Positions 9,603-17,694 of a DNA stretch of 35,203 bases are shown piece by piece. Numbering within the stretch: the stretch's first letter is position 1; every line of letters starts with the position of its first letter. The notes below the pieces were generated by a model. That model had not been told where the DNA came from. It made no database searches and saw nothing but the letters and a program-made list of their open reading frames with translations. Source of the DNA: an uncultured Verrucomicrobiales bacterium (GTDB taxonomy: Bacteria > Verrucomicrobiota > Verrucomicrobiia > Verrucomicrobiales > Akkermansiaceae); assembly GCA_937969125.1 (NCBI GenBank), contig CALBVA010000326.1, positions 1-35,203 on the forward strand, given 5' to 3'. Position numbers and translations under genes: made by a program.

Positions 9603-10115
9603 ATGTTAAGTCTGGAACTCATGAAGCTGGCCCCATTTCCCACGCCACGCGCCCTGATGGATCAGTGGCAGAGTGGAAAACTCGAGCGCGAAGAGATGCA
9701 CCGCCTGATGGGCGAGCATCAAAAGGCCCTCCTCAATGAAGCGGAGGTCTATTATCAAAACCCAATCGCAGGATACATCGAGGGGTTACTCAACAAGCGC
9801 GCGGCGCGGCGACTCATCAACGACCATGGCGAAGCGGCGGTGCGGGAGCTCTTTCTCGCGATGTCCTGGATGCCGGACTTCGGGCCCTCGGCCTATCTAT
9901 GGAATGCCGACCATTGGGATGTGGAGCTGCACGCCTTTCTCCGGACCAAGACCGGCCCGGTCTTTCGGGTGCGCGAGCTCATGGTAAAAACAAGTCGGGC
10001 GGTAATGCTCATCGAACACGGATCGCCCAAGAAATCACTAACAACGCGCGAGCGCGTCACCTTCACCCGCGACTGGCGCGGGCAGATGGAGGTGGTGAAG
10101 CGGGAGCTGGTTTAG
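9603..10115 (+). CDS. Conserved-looking hypothetical protein (start at 9603 or 9621)
   Basis: MLSLELMKLAPFPTPRALMDQWQSGKLEREEMHRLMGEHQKALLNEAEVYYQNPIAGYIEGLLNKRAARRLI..MSWMPDFGPSAYLWNADHWDVELHAFLR; no recognised family. Confidence 0.65.
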   Translation: MLSLELMKLAPFPTPRALMDQWQSGKLEREEMHRLMGEHQKALLNEAEVYYQNPIAGYIEGLLNKRAARRLINDHGEAAVRELFLAMSWMPDFGPSAYLWNADHWDVELHAFLRTKTGPVFRVRELMVKTSRAVMLIEHGSPKKSLTTRERVTFTRDWRGQMEVVKRELV

Positions 10116-10196
10116 GCACCAAAAAACTTGGACTCGCGAAGAGGCAGCTCAAAGACACTGCTATAATCACTTGAACGTGAGATCGCGGGTTGGCCT

Positions 10197-10217
10197 GGCG
10201 CTTGGAAAGCGCCGCCA
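10197..10217. repeat. Copy 2 of dispersed palindromic repeat GGCGCTTGGAAAGCGCCGCCA
   Basis: Exact 21-bp match to 7532-7552, again intergenic. Confidence 0.75.
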
Positions 10218-10286
10218 TGGGGGAGAAAACTTTGGCATTTGAAAAATCCCCCGCCCCGCTAGTTTTTTGCCAGACACATTTATTTT

Positions 10287-10997
10287 ATGGGAAGAGCATT
10301 TGAGATTCGACGGGGCGCCAAGGAAAAGCGTTGGGGGAAGATGTCGCGGATTTTTCCGAAGCTGGCGAAGAGCATCACGATGGCGGCGAAGGAAGGCGGC
10401 GGGGATCCTGATTCCAATGCAGCCCTGCGCACGGCAATCCTGAACGCCAAGGCAGAGAACATGCCGAAGGATAATATCGATAAGGCGATCAAGCGGGCGA
10501 CGGCGAAGGATCTCTCCGATATTTCCCAGATCAACTACGAGGGCAAGGGGCCTCACGGCAGTCTCTTTTACGTAGAATGCGCCACGGAAAATACCAATCG
10601 CTCCGTCACCAATGTTCGCACCATTTTTAATAAGACCGGCGGGGAGATGGTGAACTCCGGTTCGCTGGAGTTCATGTTCGACCGTAAGAGCGTGATCGAA
10701 TTCAACCCTGAGGGCGCAAACCTCGAGGAGCTGGAGCTGGAACTGATGGACGCCGGCTTGGAGGAGATGGAAGTGGAAGACGATATGGGCCTGATTTATG
10801 GCGACTACAAATCCTTCGGCAAGCTCACCGCCGTCTGCGAAAAGCTGGGCGTGGAAGTGACGAAAGCGAGCCTGGAGCGCATTGCCAATAATCCCCAACA
10901 GTTCACCGAGGCGCAATTGACCGACATCGAAGCGCTCGTAGATAAGCTGGAGGACGACGAGGACGTGCAGGCGGTCTTTACCAATGTGGCGCGGTAA
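10287..10997 (+). CDS. yebC: YebC/PmpR (TACO1) family protein
   Basis: MGRAFEIRRGAKEKRWGKMSRIFPKLAKSITMAAKEGGGDPDSNAALRTAILNAKAENMPKDNIDKAIKRA..YEGKGPHGSLFYVECATENTNRSVTNVR. Confidence 0.95.
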   Translation: MGRAFEIRRGAKEKRWGKMSRIFPKLAKSITMAAKEGGGDPDSNAALRTAILNAKAENMPKDNIDKAIKRATAKDLSDISQINYEGKGPHGSLFYVECATENTNRSVTNVRTIFNKTGGEMVNSGSLEFMFDRKSVIEFNPEGANLEELELELMDAGLEEMEVEDDMGLIYGDYKSFGKLTAVCEKLGVEVTKASLERIANNPQQFTEAQLTDIEALVDKLEDDEDVQAVFTNVAR

Positions 10998-11012
10998 CCC
11001 TCTCGTGTCAGG

Positions 11013-11465
11013 ATGATGAAACGTCTCCTTTTCTGGCTACCAGTGGTGATGATCCTGCTGGTACTGGGAGGTGTGGTCGTCATGCTTCGACAAAGTCACG
11101 GTGAGGCGATCGGAAACAAGGCACTGAACGAGTTCTCAAGGGTCTGCGCGGAAACGAAATCCGGAGAGGAGGGCCAGTGCACCTTTGACTTCGATGGGCA
11201 CCTCATTTTCCTGAGACCTTATTCGGGAAGCTCAGGTAATCCAGAGCTAGTGGAAGTGGCTGGGAAATCGGGAGCAAAACGGATTGCGAATGAGACTGCT
11301 ACAGAAGCGTTTTTCGTGGCGATTGCCAGAGAGGGGCAGCTTCTCACCATCCGGGAAGCTGGGCCAAAGGATCCCGGTTCCTTTGGGGTTCGAATTGTGC
11401 CATTTCAGAAGGATAGCGCCCTACAGTTTCATCGATCATCGGAGGGCGTGATCGAGTTTCGGTAG
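11013..11465 (+). CDS. Hypothetical membrane-anchored/secreted protein
   Basis: 150 aa, N-terminal TM helix MKRLLFWLPVVMILLVLGGVVVML, no recognised domain. Confidence 0.6.
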   Translation: MMKRLLFWLPVVMILLVLGGVVVMLRQSHGEAIGNKALNEFSRVCAETKSGEEGQCTFDFDGHLIFLRPYSGSSGNPELVEVAGKSGAKRIANETATEAFFVAIAREGQLLTIREAGPKDPGSFGVRIVPFQKDSALQFHRSSEGVIEFR

Positions 11466-11479
11466 CTCTGGATTTCAGC

Positions 11480-11812
11480 TCACTTTTCGGTATCTACCGG
11501 TTCCTCTTCCAAGGCGGCCTTCGCTTTCTCAAAGGTCATCCGGAACGGCTCAGCCTCATCAGCCCTCGTGTAAATCGCAGGCGTCTCCGGACCATCGAGC
11601 GTGCGCAGAGCCTTCTGATAAGTGAGGCGGTCAGATTCGGGAATTGCTCCCGCTTTCTGTTCGGCAACGCCAGAGAAGCCCGGATTTTCCAGCTCCTCCA
11701 AAAGGGCCTCAAGTTCATCGAGGTCGGCACCGGCAGGGAGAGGCTCTTCTTCCCCGGATTTTTCACAACAGGACCAAGCGAGGAGCGGGAGCAGGAAGAG
11801 GGCTTTATTCAT
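11480..11812 (-). CDS. Hypothetical lipoprotein
   Basis: MNKALFLLPLLAWSCCEKSGEEEPLPAG with lipobox-like LLAWSC; start overlaps the end of the dioxygenase gene by 8 bp. Confidence 0.6.
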   Translation of the reverse strand: MNKALFLLPLLAWSCCEKSGEEEPLPAGADLDELEALLEELENPGFSGVAEQKAGAIPESDRLTYQKALRTLDGPETPAIYTRADEAEPFRMTFEKAKAALEEEPVDTEK

Positions 11813-12491
11813 GACCGTCATCGGGAGTGACGCCAAGGATGAGGTTGAATTCCGCAATGAGTTCCCCGGCCTTCGACTTCGGGTCGGGAAGGAAATCCAC
11901 CATGAGATGTTTTGCCGGGGCGCCGAGGCGTTTGATGAGGAAGTCTTTGGCATTCCCCTGGTCCCCGGCGATGAAACACTGGGTGGTGAGGGCTCGCTTG
12001 TTCTTCCGGTAAACCGCAAAGTGAATGTGCGGAGTGCGGGGGCCATAAGGTACGGGTTTTATCGTACGAAAATAATAGCGCCCATCACGCGCAGTGGTGA
12101 AGCGACCAAAGCCCTGAAAGTGATCGTCGCGATTCGGGCCCTTCAGCCCCCCATCCTGAGTGTGTATGTAGCGGCCCTTCCCATCGACCTGCCAAATCTC
12201 CACGCGGGTATTCGGGACCGGATTCCCTTTTATGTCAGTGACCTTTCCGTGCAGGTGGGTAATCGCACCGATGGCAGGCGTGGTAGCGTTGTTGATCCGG
12301 ATGAGATCGTTATCGGTATCGAGGGGCAATTGATCCGGATAAAACGGACCCTCGGTCATGACGGGAGTAGCGGTAAGCGCCTCGGCGAAGGCACCGGGTG
12401 AGGTGAAAAAAACGGCGGAGCCGAATGCGGCGCGGCGGAGGAAATCGCGCCGCTGGCATTCGTGGCAGTTTGTCTGAGGTGATTTTGTCAT
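11805..12491 (-). CDS. Intradiol ring-cleavage dioxygenase-like protein, Tat-exported
   Basis: CQRRDFLRRAAFGSAVFF (Tat-like leader); TEGPFYPDQLPLDTDNDLIRIN..GKVTDIKGNPVPNTRVEIWQVDGKGRYIHTQD..GRYYFRTIKPVPYGPRTPHIHFAVYRKNKRALTTQCFIAGD. Confidence 0.88.
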   Translation of the reverse strand: MTKSPQTNCHECQRRDFLRRAAFGSAVFFTSPGAFAEALTATPVMTEGPFYPDQLPLDTDNDLIRINNATTPAIGAITHLHGKVTDIKGNPVPNTRVEIWQVDGKGRYIHTQDGGLKGPNRDDHFQGFGRFTTARDGRYYFRTIKPVPYGPRTPHIHFAVYRKNKRALTTQCFIAGDQGNAKDFLIKRLGAPAKHLMVDFLPDPKSKAGELIAEFNLILGVTPDDGHE

Positions 12492-12550
12492 TGGGCCAGA
12501 TTGCGGGAATGAGCACTTTGAGGCGAGGCGAAAAGGGCTAGGATGTCATC

Positions 12551-13231
12551 GTGATTAAGGTACGAGATTTAAAGGTCGATTTTGAGACTCCCGGCGAGGT
12601 CGTGGAAGTCCTACGCGGAGTGAATCTTTCGGTCGAAGAGGGACAGGCCACAGCGGTCGTGGGACCGTCCGGAAGTGGTAAGACCACCCTCCTCAATGTC
12701 CTCGGTGCCCTGCTCCCTCCCACCAGTGGCTCGGTGAAAATTGGTGGTGAGGATATCGCGACGTTTTCTGAGAAGGAGGCGGCTCGCTTCCGGAACCAAG
12801 AGCTGGGCTTCATTTTCCAACAACACCACCTTCTTCCACAACTGTCTGTTTTAGAGAATGTTCTGGTCCCACGGCTTGCCGGAGCTTGGAGCGAGAGCGA
12901 GGATGAAACCCGAAAACGGGCCGCCGAGTTACTCCGGCGGGTGGGATTGGACCACCGCCTCGATCATCGTCCCGGTGAACTCTCCGGCGGCGAGAAACAG
13001 CGCACCGCCGTCGCCCGCGCTCTGATTAATCAGCCCCGCGTCATCCTGGCCGATGAACCGACCGGCGCGCTCGATGGCGAAACAGGCACCAGAGTCGCCG
13101 ATCTCCTGCTGGAGCTACAAAAAGAAAACGGCGTAACCCTCGTGGTAGTGACTCATGATCTCGCCCTAGCGAAGCGAGTGGGCGGAGTCTTTGACCTCTC
13201 AGATCAGCCCGACCTCATCGGGGTGGATTGA
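12551..13231 (+). CDS. ABC transporter ATP-binding protein, LolD/MacB-like; GTG start
   Basis: Walker A GPSGSGKTTLLNVLG, signature LSGGEKQRTAVARAL, Walker B VILADEPTGALD, H-loop VVVTHDLALAKR. No permease adjacent. Confidence 0.88.
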   Translation: MIKVRDLKVDFETPGEVVEVLRGVNLSVEEGQATAVVGPSGSGKTTLLNVLGALLPPTSGSVKIGGEDIATFSEKEAARFRNQELGFIFQQHHLLPQLSVLENVLVPRLAGAWSESEDETRKRAAELLRRVGLDHRLDHRPGELSGGEKQRTAVARALINQPRVILADEPTGALDGETGTRVADLLLELQKENGVTLVVVTHDLALAKRVGGVFDLSDQPDLIGVD

Positions 13232-13652
13232 TCAAGTCCGCCCGCCTCCCACCTTCGTAGTGGCTCAGCTCGATCCACACGGTCTCCGGAGGCAACAGAT
13301 CCGGGTGAAGGCCCGGCCACTCCACGACGACCAATCCCTCCCTCTCAAGATAATCATCCCAACCCAGCTCGGTCAGCTCATGCTCGTGCTCGACGCGGTA
13401 AAAATCGAAATGGAAGACCGCCAATCGGCCGCCCTGATATTCCTGAACCAACGAAAAGGTCGGACTGGTCACCTCCCCGGAGTATCCCAATCCCCGCATG
13501 ACACCCTGAGTCAAAGTGGTCTTTCCTGCTCCCAGGTCTCCCACCAGAGCGATAACTCCTCCAGCCAGTGCAGACTTTCCCAAAGCCTCCCCAAGGGCCA
13601 AAGTCGCCTCCTCATCGGTAAGCCGGGCGGGCAAAAGATCAGTCGGGGTCAT
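13215..13652 (-). CDS. tsaE: tRNA threonylcarbamoyladenosine biosynthesis ATPase TsaE
   Basis: IALVGDLGAGKTTLTQGVMRGLGYSGEVTSPTFSLVQEYQGGRLAVFHFDFYRVEHEHELTELGWDDYLEREGLVVVEWPGL. Confidence 0.93.
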   Translation of the reverse strand: MTPTDLLPARLTDEEATLALGEALGKSALAGGVIALVGDLGAGKTTLTQGVMRGLGYSGEVTSPTFSLVQEYQGGRLAVFHFDFYRVEHEHELTELGWDDYLEREGLVVVEWPGLHPDLLPPETVWIELSHYEGGRRADLINPPR

Positions 13653-13744
13653 GCCGAGAAGCGAACCAGACCGAAAGACTCTAAACAACTCGGTTTATTT
13701 TCAAAAAATCCTTGCTCGTTACGTGGCTCTATGATGAATTCCCG

Positions 13745-13782
13745 TCCCGCACAAGTCGGGAGGAGTGTAATGCTCTTCCTCC
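13745..13782 (+). promoter_or_regulatory. Possible rplU leader with two mutually exclusive hairpins
   Basis: TCCCG(CACAAGT)CGGGA at 13745-13761 and GGAGGA...TCCTCC at 13759-13782; the arms overlap at 13759-13761. Confidence 0.35.
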
Positions 13783-13812
13783 GTGCTTTTAATTCAGCCG
13801 AAACCCGAATCC

Positions 13813-14127
13813 ATGGCCTACGCAATTTTCAAAACCGGCGGTAAGCAATACCGCGTCTCCGAAGGCGACACCATCAGTGTCGACAAACTGCCTGTGGCTG
13901 CTGATGAGGAAATCAAGTTCGGCGAGGTCCTCCTCGTGAACGATGGCTCCGCTACCAAGGTCGGTGCACCAATCGTGGAGGGCGCTGGCGTCACCGCTAA
14001 GGTCATCGAACAGCACCGTGGCAAAAAAGGCGTTGCTTTCAAATTCAAGCGTCGCAAGGGTTTCCACAAGACCATTGGCTTCCGCCACCACCTCACCAAG
14101 CTCGAGATCACTGGGATCGAGGGCTAA
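13813..14127 (+). CDS. rplU: 50S ribosomal protein L21
   Basis: [34 protein letters not shown]-type region, [27 protein letters not shown]. Confidence 0.96.
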   Translation: MAYAIFKTGGKQYRVSEGDTISVDKLPVAADEEIKFGEVLLVNDGSATKVGAPIVEGAGVTAKVIEQHRGKKGVAFKFKRRKGFHKTIGFRHHLTKLEITGIEG

Positions 14128-14159
14128 TTTTTTTCAAAAACTCCTCACACTCTCTAGTC

Positions 14160-14408
14160 ATGGCTCATAAAAAAGGACAGGGTTCTGTTAAGAACGGACG
14201 CGATTCACGCAGCAAGCGCCTCGGCGTCAAAAAGTTTGGCGGTGAAGTCGTCATCGCAGGAAACATCCTCATCCGCCAGCGTGGCACCAAGTGGCATCCC
14301 GGTGCCAATGTTGGCATGGGCAAGGATCACACTCTCTTTGCACTGAAGGACGGCAGCGTTTTCTTCGACAAACAGGGCCGCCGCATCAACGTGGCACTCG
14401 CTGACTAA
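14160..14408 (+). CDS. rpmA: 50S ribosomal protein L27
   Basis: [69 protein letters not shown]. Confidence 0.97.
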   Translation: MAHKKGQGSVKNGRDSRSKRLGVKKFGGEVVIAGNILIRQRGTKWHPGANVGMGKDHTLFALKDGSVFFDKQGRRINVALAD

Positions 14409-14435
14409 ATTTCAGTTTTCGAAGCTAAAGTTTTA

Positions 14436-14466
14436 AAAAGAGGCGCATCGTAAGATGCGCCCTTTT
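14436..14466 (+). terminator. Rho-independent terminator of rplU-rpmA
   Basis: AAAAAGA GGCGCATC GTAA GATGCGCC CTTTT: perfect 8-bp stem plus short T tract. Confidence 0.85.
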
Positions 14467-14528
14467 GCTGTCCCGCTACTCCGGAAACTTCGCTCCAAGC
14501 TGAAACTCACAGAGGTAGCAGATTGATA

Positions 14529-14779
14529 TCATTTTCGACAACGATAGGCTGAGAAGTCGTAGTTCCAGCAACTCTTGGTGCCGTCATCAGCAGTGGTCAG
14601 GACCAACGAGCGGTAGTTGCCATCTACACCAGCAGCGGAACAATCAAGGAGCTGGTCCGCGGCTGAAGATTTTCGCCATCAACCAAAATGCCCGCTACTT
14701 TCACCAGGTTCTCAGGGGTGCGCTTCACCGCCGTTCCCGAACCTTCGAGCACTCTTTCGTGCTGCTGTCCGCCGAACTC
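14529..14779 (-). pseudogene. Frameshifted gene remnant, minus strand
   Basis: Minus strand frame A (from 14779): EFGGQQHERVLEGSGTAVKRTPENLVKVAGILVDGENLQP..., then in another frame ADQLLDCSAAGVDGNYRSLVLTTADDGTKSCWNYDFSAYRCRK* ending at 14529. Both segments read like protein but are separated by a frameshift. Confidence 0.5.
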
Positions 14780-15214
14780 GATTTAATGACACCTCGTCAT
14801 CGATAGGATTTATACAAACTTGAAAAACGATTTGGTCCCTTATCTTTCAATTAGCCCCGATGTGTGGAGCTTCGGGGCAAATTTGGCTAAATTACTTCAC
14901 TTTTTAAGTAATTTAATTTTTAATTAACTCACTAATATTAAACGCTTTAAACAAAATAAACTACAGAATATTTTAGCTCATAATGAGCTAGACTGGGCCC
15001 CGGGGTTCGCTATGGGTAGAAATAACCAGCTCGAAAAAGTCTTGGAACGAAAATTAATTTTTCAAATTCAGATTTTGAGAAATCAGTGAACCCCTTCCAG
15101 AGTCCGTAGCTCAATTTTGTAGCTTGTGACTGGCGAAATCAGTCCTTGGGACCTATCATTGACGGAACGAAATCAGAGCGCCTCGCCCTGACCGAACACC
15201 GAAGATGCCAAGCC

Positions 15215-15661
15215 ATGAACATCGTCCTCGTAGAACCAGAAATTCCTCACAATGCCGGAGCCGCCGGACGTCTTGCTCTGGCCACTGGCGCGACCCTCCA
15301 TTTGGTCGAGCCGCTTGGATTCTCGCTCGAAGAAAAAGCAGTTCGCCGTGCCGGCTTGGATTACTGGAAGGACGTCGATCTTAAAGTCTGGAGAACATTC
15401 GATGATCTAAGTGCCGCTCACCCCGATGCAAAATTCTGGATGGTGAGCACCAAGGCTACTCGCTCGATCTGGGAAGCGGCATTCCGTCCAGATGATTTCC
15501 TGGTCTTCGGAAGGGAGTCAAAAGGTCTTCCCGAAGAATGGTTGGACGAGCGCGCAGTTCGAATACCGATGGAGGATGGATCAACGAGATCACTCAATCT
15601 CGCCACGGCGGTAGCGATCGTTCTCTACGAAGCGAAAAGACAGATCGGCGATCTAACTTGA
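15215..15661 (+). CDS. trmL: tRNA (cytidine/uridine-2'-O-)-methyltransferase TrmL (SPOUT)
   Basis: MNIVLVEPEIPHNAGAAGRLALATGATLHLVEPLGFSLEEKAVRRAGLDYWKDVDL..FLVFGRESKGLPEEWLDE..SLNLATAVAIVLYEAKRQ. Confidence 0.92.
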   Translation: MNIVLVEPEIPHNAGAAGRLALATGATLHLVEPLGFSLEEKAVRRAGLDYWKDVDLKVWRTFDDLSAAHPDAKFWMVSTKATRSIWEAAFRPDDFLVFGRESKGLPEEWLDERAVRIPMEDGSTRSLNLATAVAIVLYEAKRQIGDLT

Positions 15662-15663
15662 GC

Positions 15664-17541
15664 TTAAGCATCAAGCGCTTCGGATTTTCGCCGCTTCTCC
15701 AGCCAGATCATCAAAAGTGTGATATCAGCGGGAGTAATGCCTGAAATGCGTGCAGCCTGTCCCAGAGTGCGAGGACGAATTTCTGAAAGCCGGTGCTTGG
15801 CTTCAGCCTTAATTCCAGTGAGCAACTCGTAGTCAAGATCGTCCGGAAGACGCGCTGACTCCTGTTTTTTGAAGCGCTCGACCTCTTGAAGTTGTCGGGC
15901 AATATGGCCTTCGTATTTAAAATCGGCCTCCAGGATAGGCCAGAGTTCCACGTGGAACTTTTGCAAAATATCCTGCGGAAGTGCCGACCACCCGTTGCCC
16001 CCTTGTCGAAACCAATGGTCCAACTTGATCCGATCGTGACTAGTTTTTCGAATGTAATCTCTTGCTTGAACGAGAGCATCGACCTTTTCGCTATGGAGCC
16101 TGTTTTGCTCTCTCTCCAGAAGTCCAAGTTCCGCAGCACGACCGCTCAAACGCTCATCAGCATTATCCTGCCGCAGCAGAAGCCGGTATTCAGCCCGGCT
16201 AGTGAACATCCGATAAGGCTCCGTGCAGCCCTTGGTGACGAGATCATCGATCATCACGCCAAGGTAGGCCTCCTCTCGTCCCAGGATCAACTCCCCTCCC
16301 CCAAGGACCTTGAGGGCAGCATTAGCACCAGCAAGAAGACCCTGTCCGGCAGCTTCCTCATAGCCCGAAGTTCCATTGATCTGACCGGCAAAGTAGAGAC
16401 CCTCAATCTTCTTGGTCTCCAAGGTCGAGATGAGCTGAGTGGGTGGGCAATAGTCATACTCGACAGCGTAGCCCGGCCTGATGATCTCACAATTCTCCAG
16501 GCCCTCAATGCTCCGGAGGAAGTCATATTGGACCTCATAAGGTAAGGAGGTAGAAACGCCATTGACGTAGTATTCGTGAGTATGCCGCCCCTCCGGTTCC
16601 AAGAAAACCTGATGCCTCTCCTTCTCAGCAAAGCGGACGACCTTGTCCTCGATCGAGGGACAATAACGTGGGCCTACGCCTTCAATGATGCCGGAATACA
16701 TGGGCGACTGGTGGATATTGTTACGAATCACATCATGCGTGGCAGGGTTAGTCCAAGTAATCCAGCAAGGCAATTGTTCCACGTGGAACGATGGATCTGA
16801 CCAATCGTTTAGCGTAAAAAGATCATTCTCCGCTTTCCGAATCATTCCTGGATGGTAACTAAAAAGTGAAGGCGGATTGTCTCCGTCCTGACGTTCGCAC
16901 TTGCTAAAATCGAGGCTCCGCCCATTAAGCCGACACGGCGTTCCAGTCTTGAATCGCTCGACCTCGAATCCCAGTCGTTTCAAGGAATCGGACACAGTCG
17001 AGGTAGCGTCACCCATACGCCCTCCTTTCTCGTTCTTCATCCCGACATGCATCAGTCCCCGCATAAAGGTTCCTGCTGACAAAATGACGCTTTTGGCTCG
17101 GATCTCCATTTGCAGAGAAGTTTGGATTCCACGCACTTGGTCGTCTTCGACTAAGATCTCAGCAACATTTCCCTGATGGAGCTCAAGGTTCTCGGTTTCC
17201 TCAATGATCCACTTCATCCGAAACTGGTAAGCTTTTTTGTCACACTGGGCACGAGGGGCGCGGACTGACGGACCCTTTCCGGCATTCAGCATCCGCCATT
17301 GAATTGCGGTGGCATCGGTATTGCGCGCCATCATTCCTCCGAGCGCGTCGATTTCTCGAACCATATGACCCTTGGCAAGACCTCCGATGGCGGGATTGCA
17401 GCTCATCTGACCAATGGTATCGAGGTTCTGGGTCAGCATCGCCACTGAAGCACCAACTCGGGCGGCGGCGAGTGCAGCTTCAACTCCGGCGTGACCTGCT
17501 CCAATCACCAGGACATCATATTCTTTAGGATAGCGATACAT
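15664..17541 (-). CDS. mnmG: tRNA uridine-5-carboxymethylaminomethyl(34) synthesis enzyme MnmG
   Basis: MYRYPKEYDVLVIGAGHAGVEAALAAARVGASVAMLTQNLDTIGQMSCNPAIGGLAKGHMVREIDALGGMM..GLYFAGQINGTSGYEEAAGQGLLAG..RMFTSRAEYRLLLRQDNAD. Confidence 0.96.
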   Translation of the reverse strand: MYRYPKEYDVLVIGAGHAGVEAALAAARVGASVAMLTQNLDTIGQMSCNPAIGGLAKGHMVREIDALGGMMARNTDATAIQWRMLNAGKGPSVRAPRAQCDKKAYQFRMKWIIEETENLELHQGNVAEILVEDDQVRGIQTSLQMEIRAKSVILSAGTFMRGLMHVGMKNEKGGRMGDATSTVSDSLKRLGFEVERFKTGTPCRLNGRSLDFSKCERQDGDNPPSLFSYHPGMIRKAENDLFTLNDWSDPSFHVEQLPCWITWTNPATHDVIRNNIHQSPMYSGIIEGVGPRYCPSIEDKVVRFAEKERHQVFLEPEGRHTHEYYVNGVSTSLPYEVQYDFLRSIEGLENCEIIRPGYAVEYDYCPPTQLISTLETKKIEGLYFAGQINGTSGYEEAAGQGLLAGANAALKVLGGGELILGREEAYLGVMIDDLVTKGCTEPYRMFTSRAEYRLLLRQDNADERLSGRAAELGLLEREQNRLHSEKVDALVQARDYIRKTSHDRIKLDHWFRQGGNGWSALPQDILQKFHVELWPILEADFKYEGHIARQLQEVERFKKQESARLPDDLDYELLTGIKAEAKHRLSEIRPRTLGQAARISGITPADITLLMIWLEKRRKSEALDA

Positions 17542-17694
17542 CGTGTAGGAGTTCGAGCCTACCAATACCGATGGGAAAGACAAGGAAGGTCCCTTTCCAA
17601 CAATCTAACGTCCCATAGAGCGCCATGTAAATTATGGGTAAGCCAGACCGATTTCTCTGGAGGCACGCGCCGGGTGAGCGAAAGTATTCTTCTC

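Noticed and set aside
10167-10916. 249-aa antisense ORF opposite yebC
   Set aside because: Shadow of the yebC coding sequence; its N-terminus is the reverse translation of the dispersed repeat.
12543-12554. Three-codon upstream ORF (ATG TCA TCG TGA) overlapping the GTG start of the LolD-like gene
   Set aside because: Too short to distinguish from chance without ribosome profiling.
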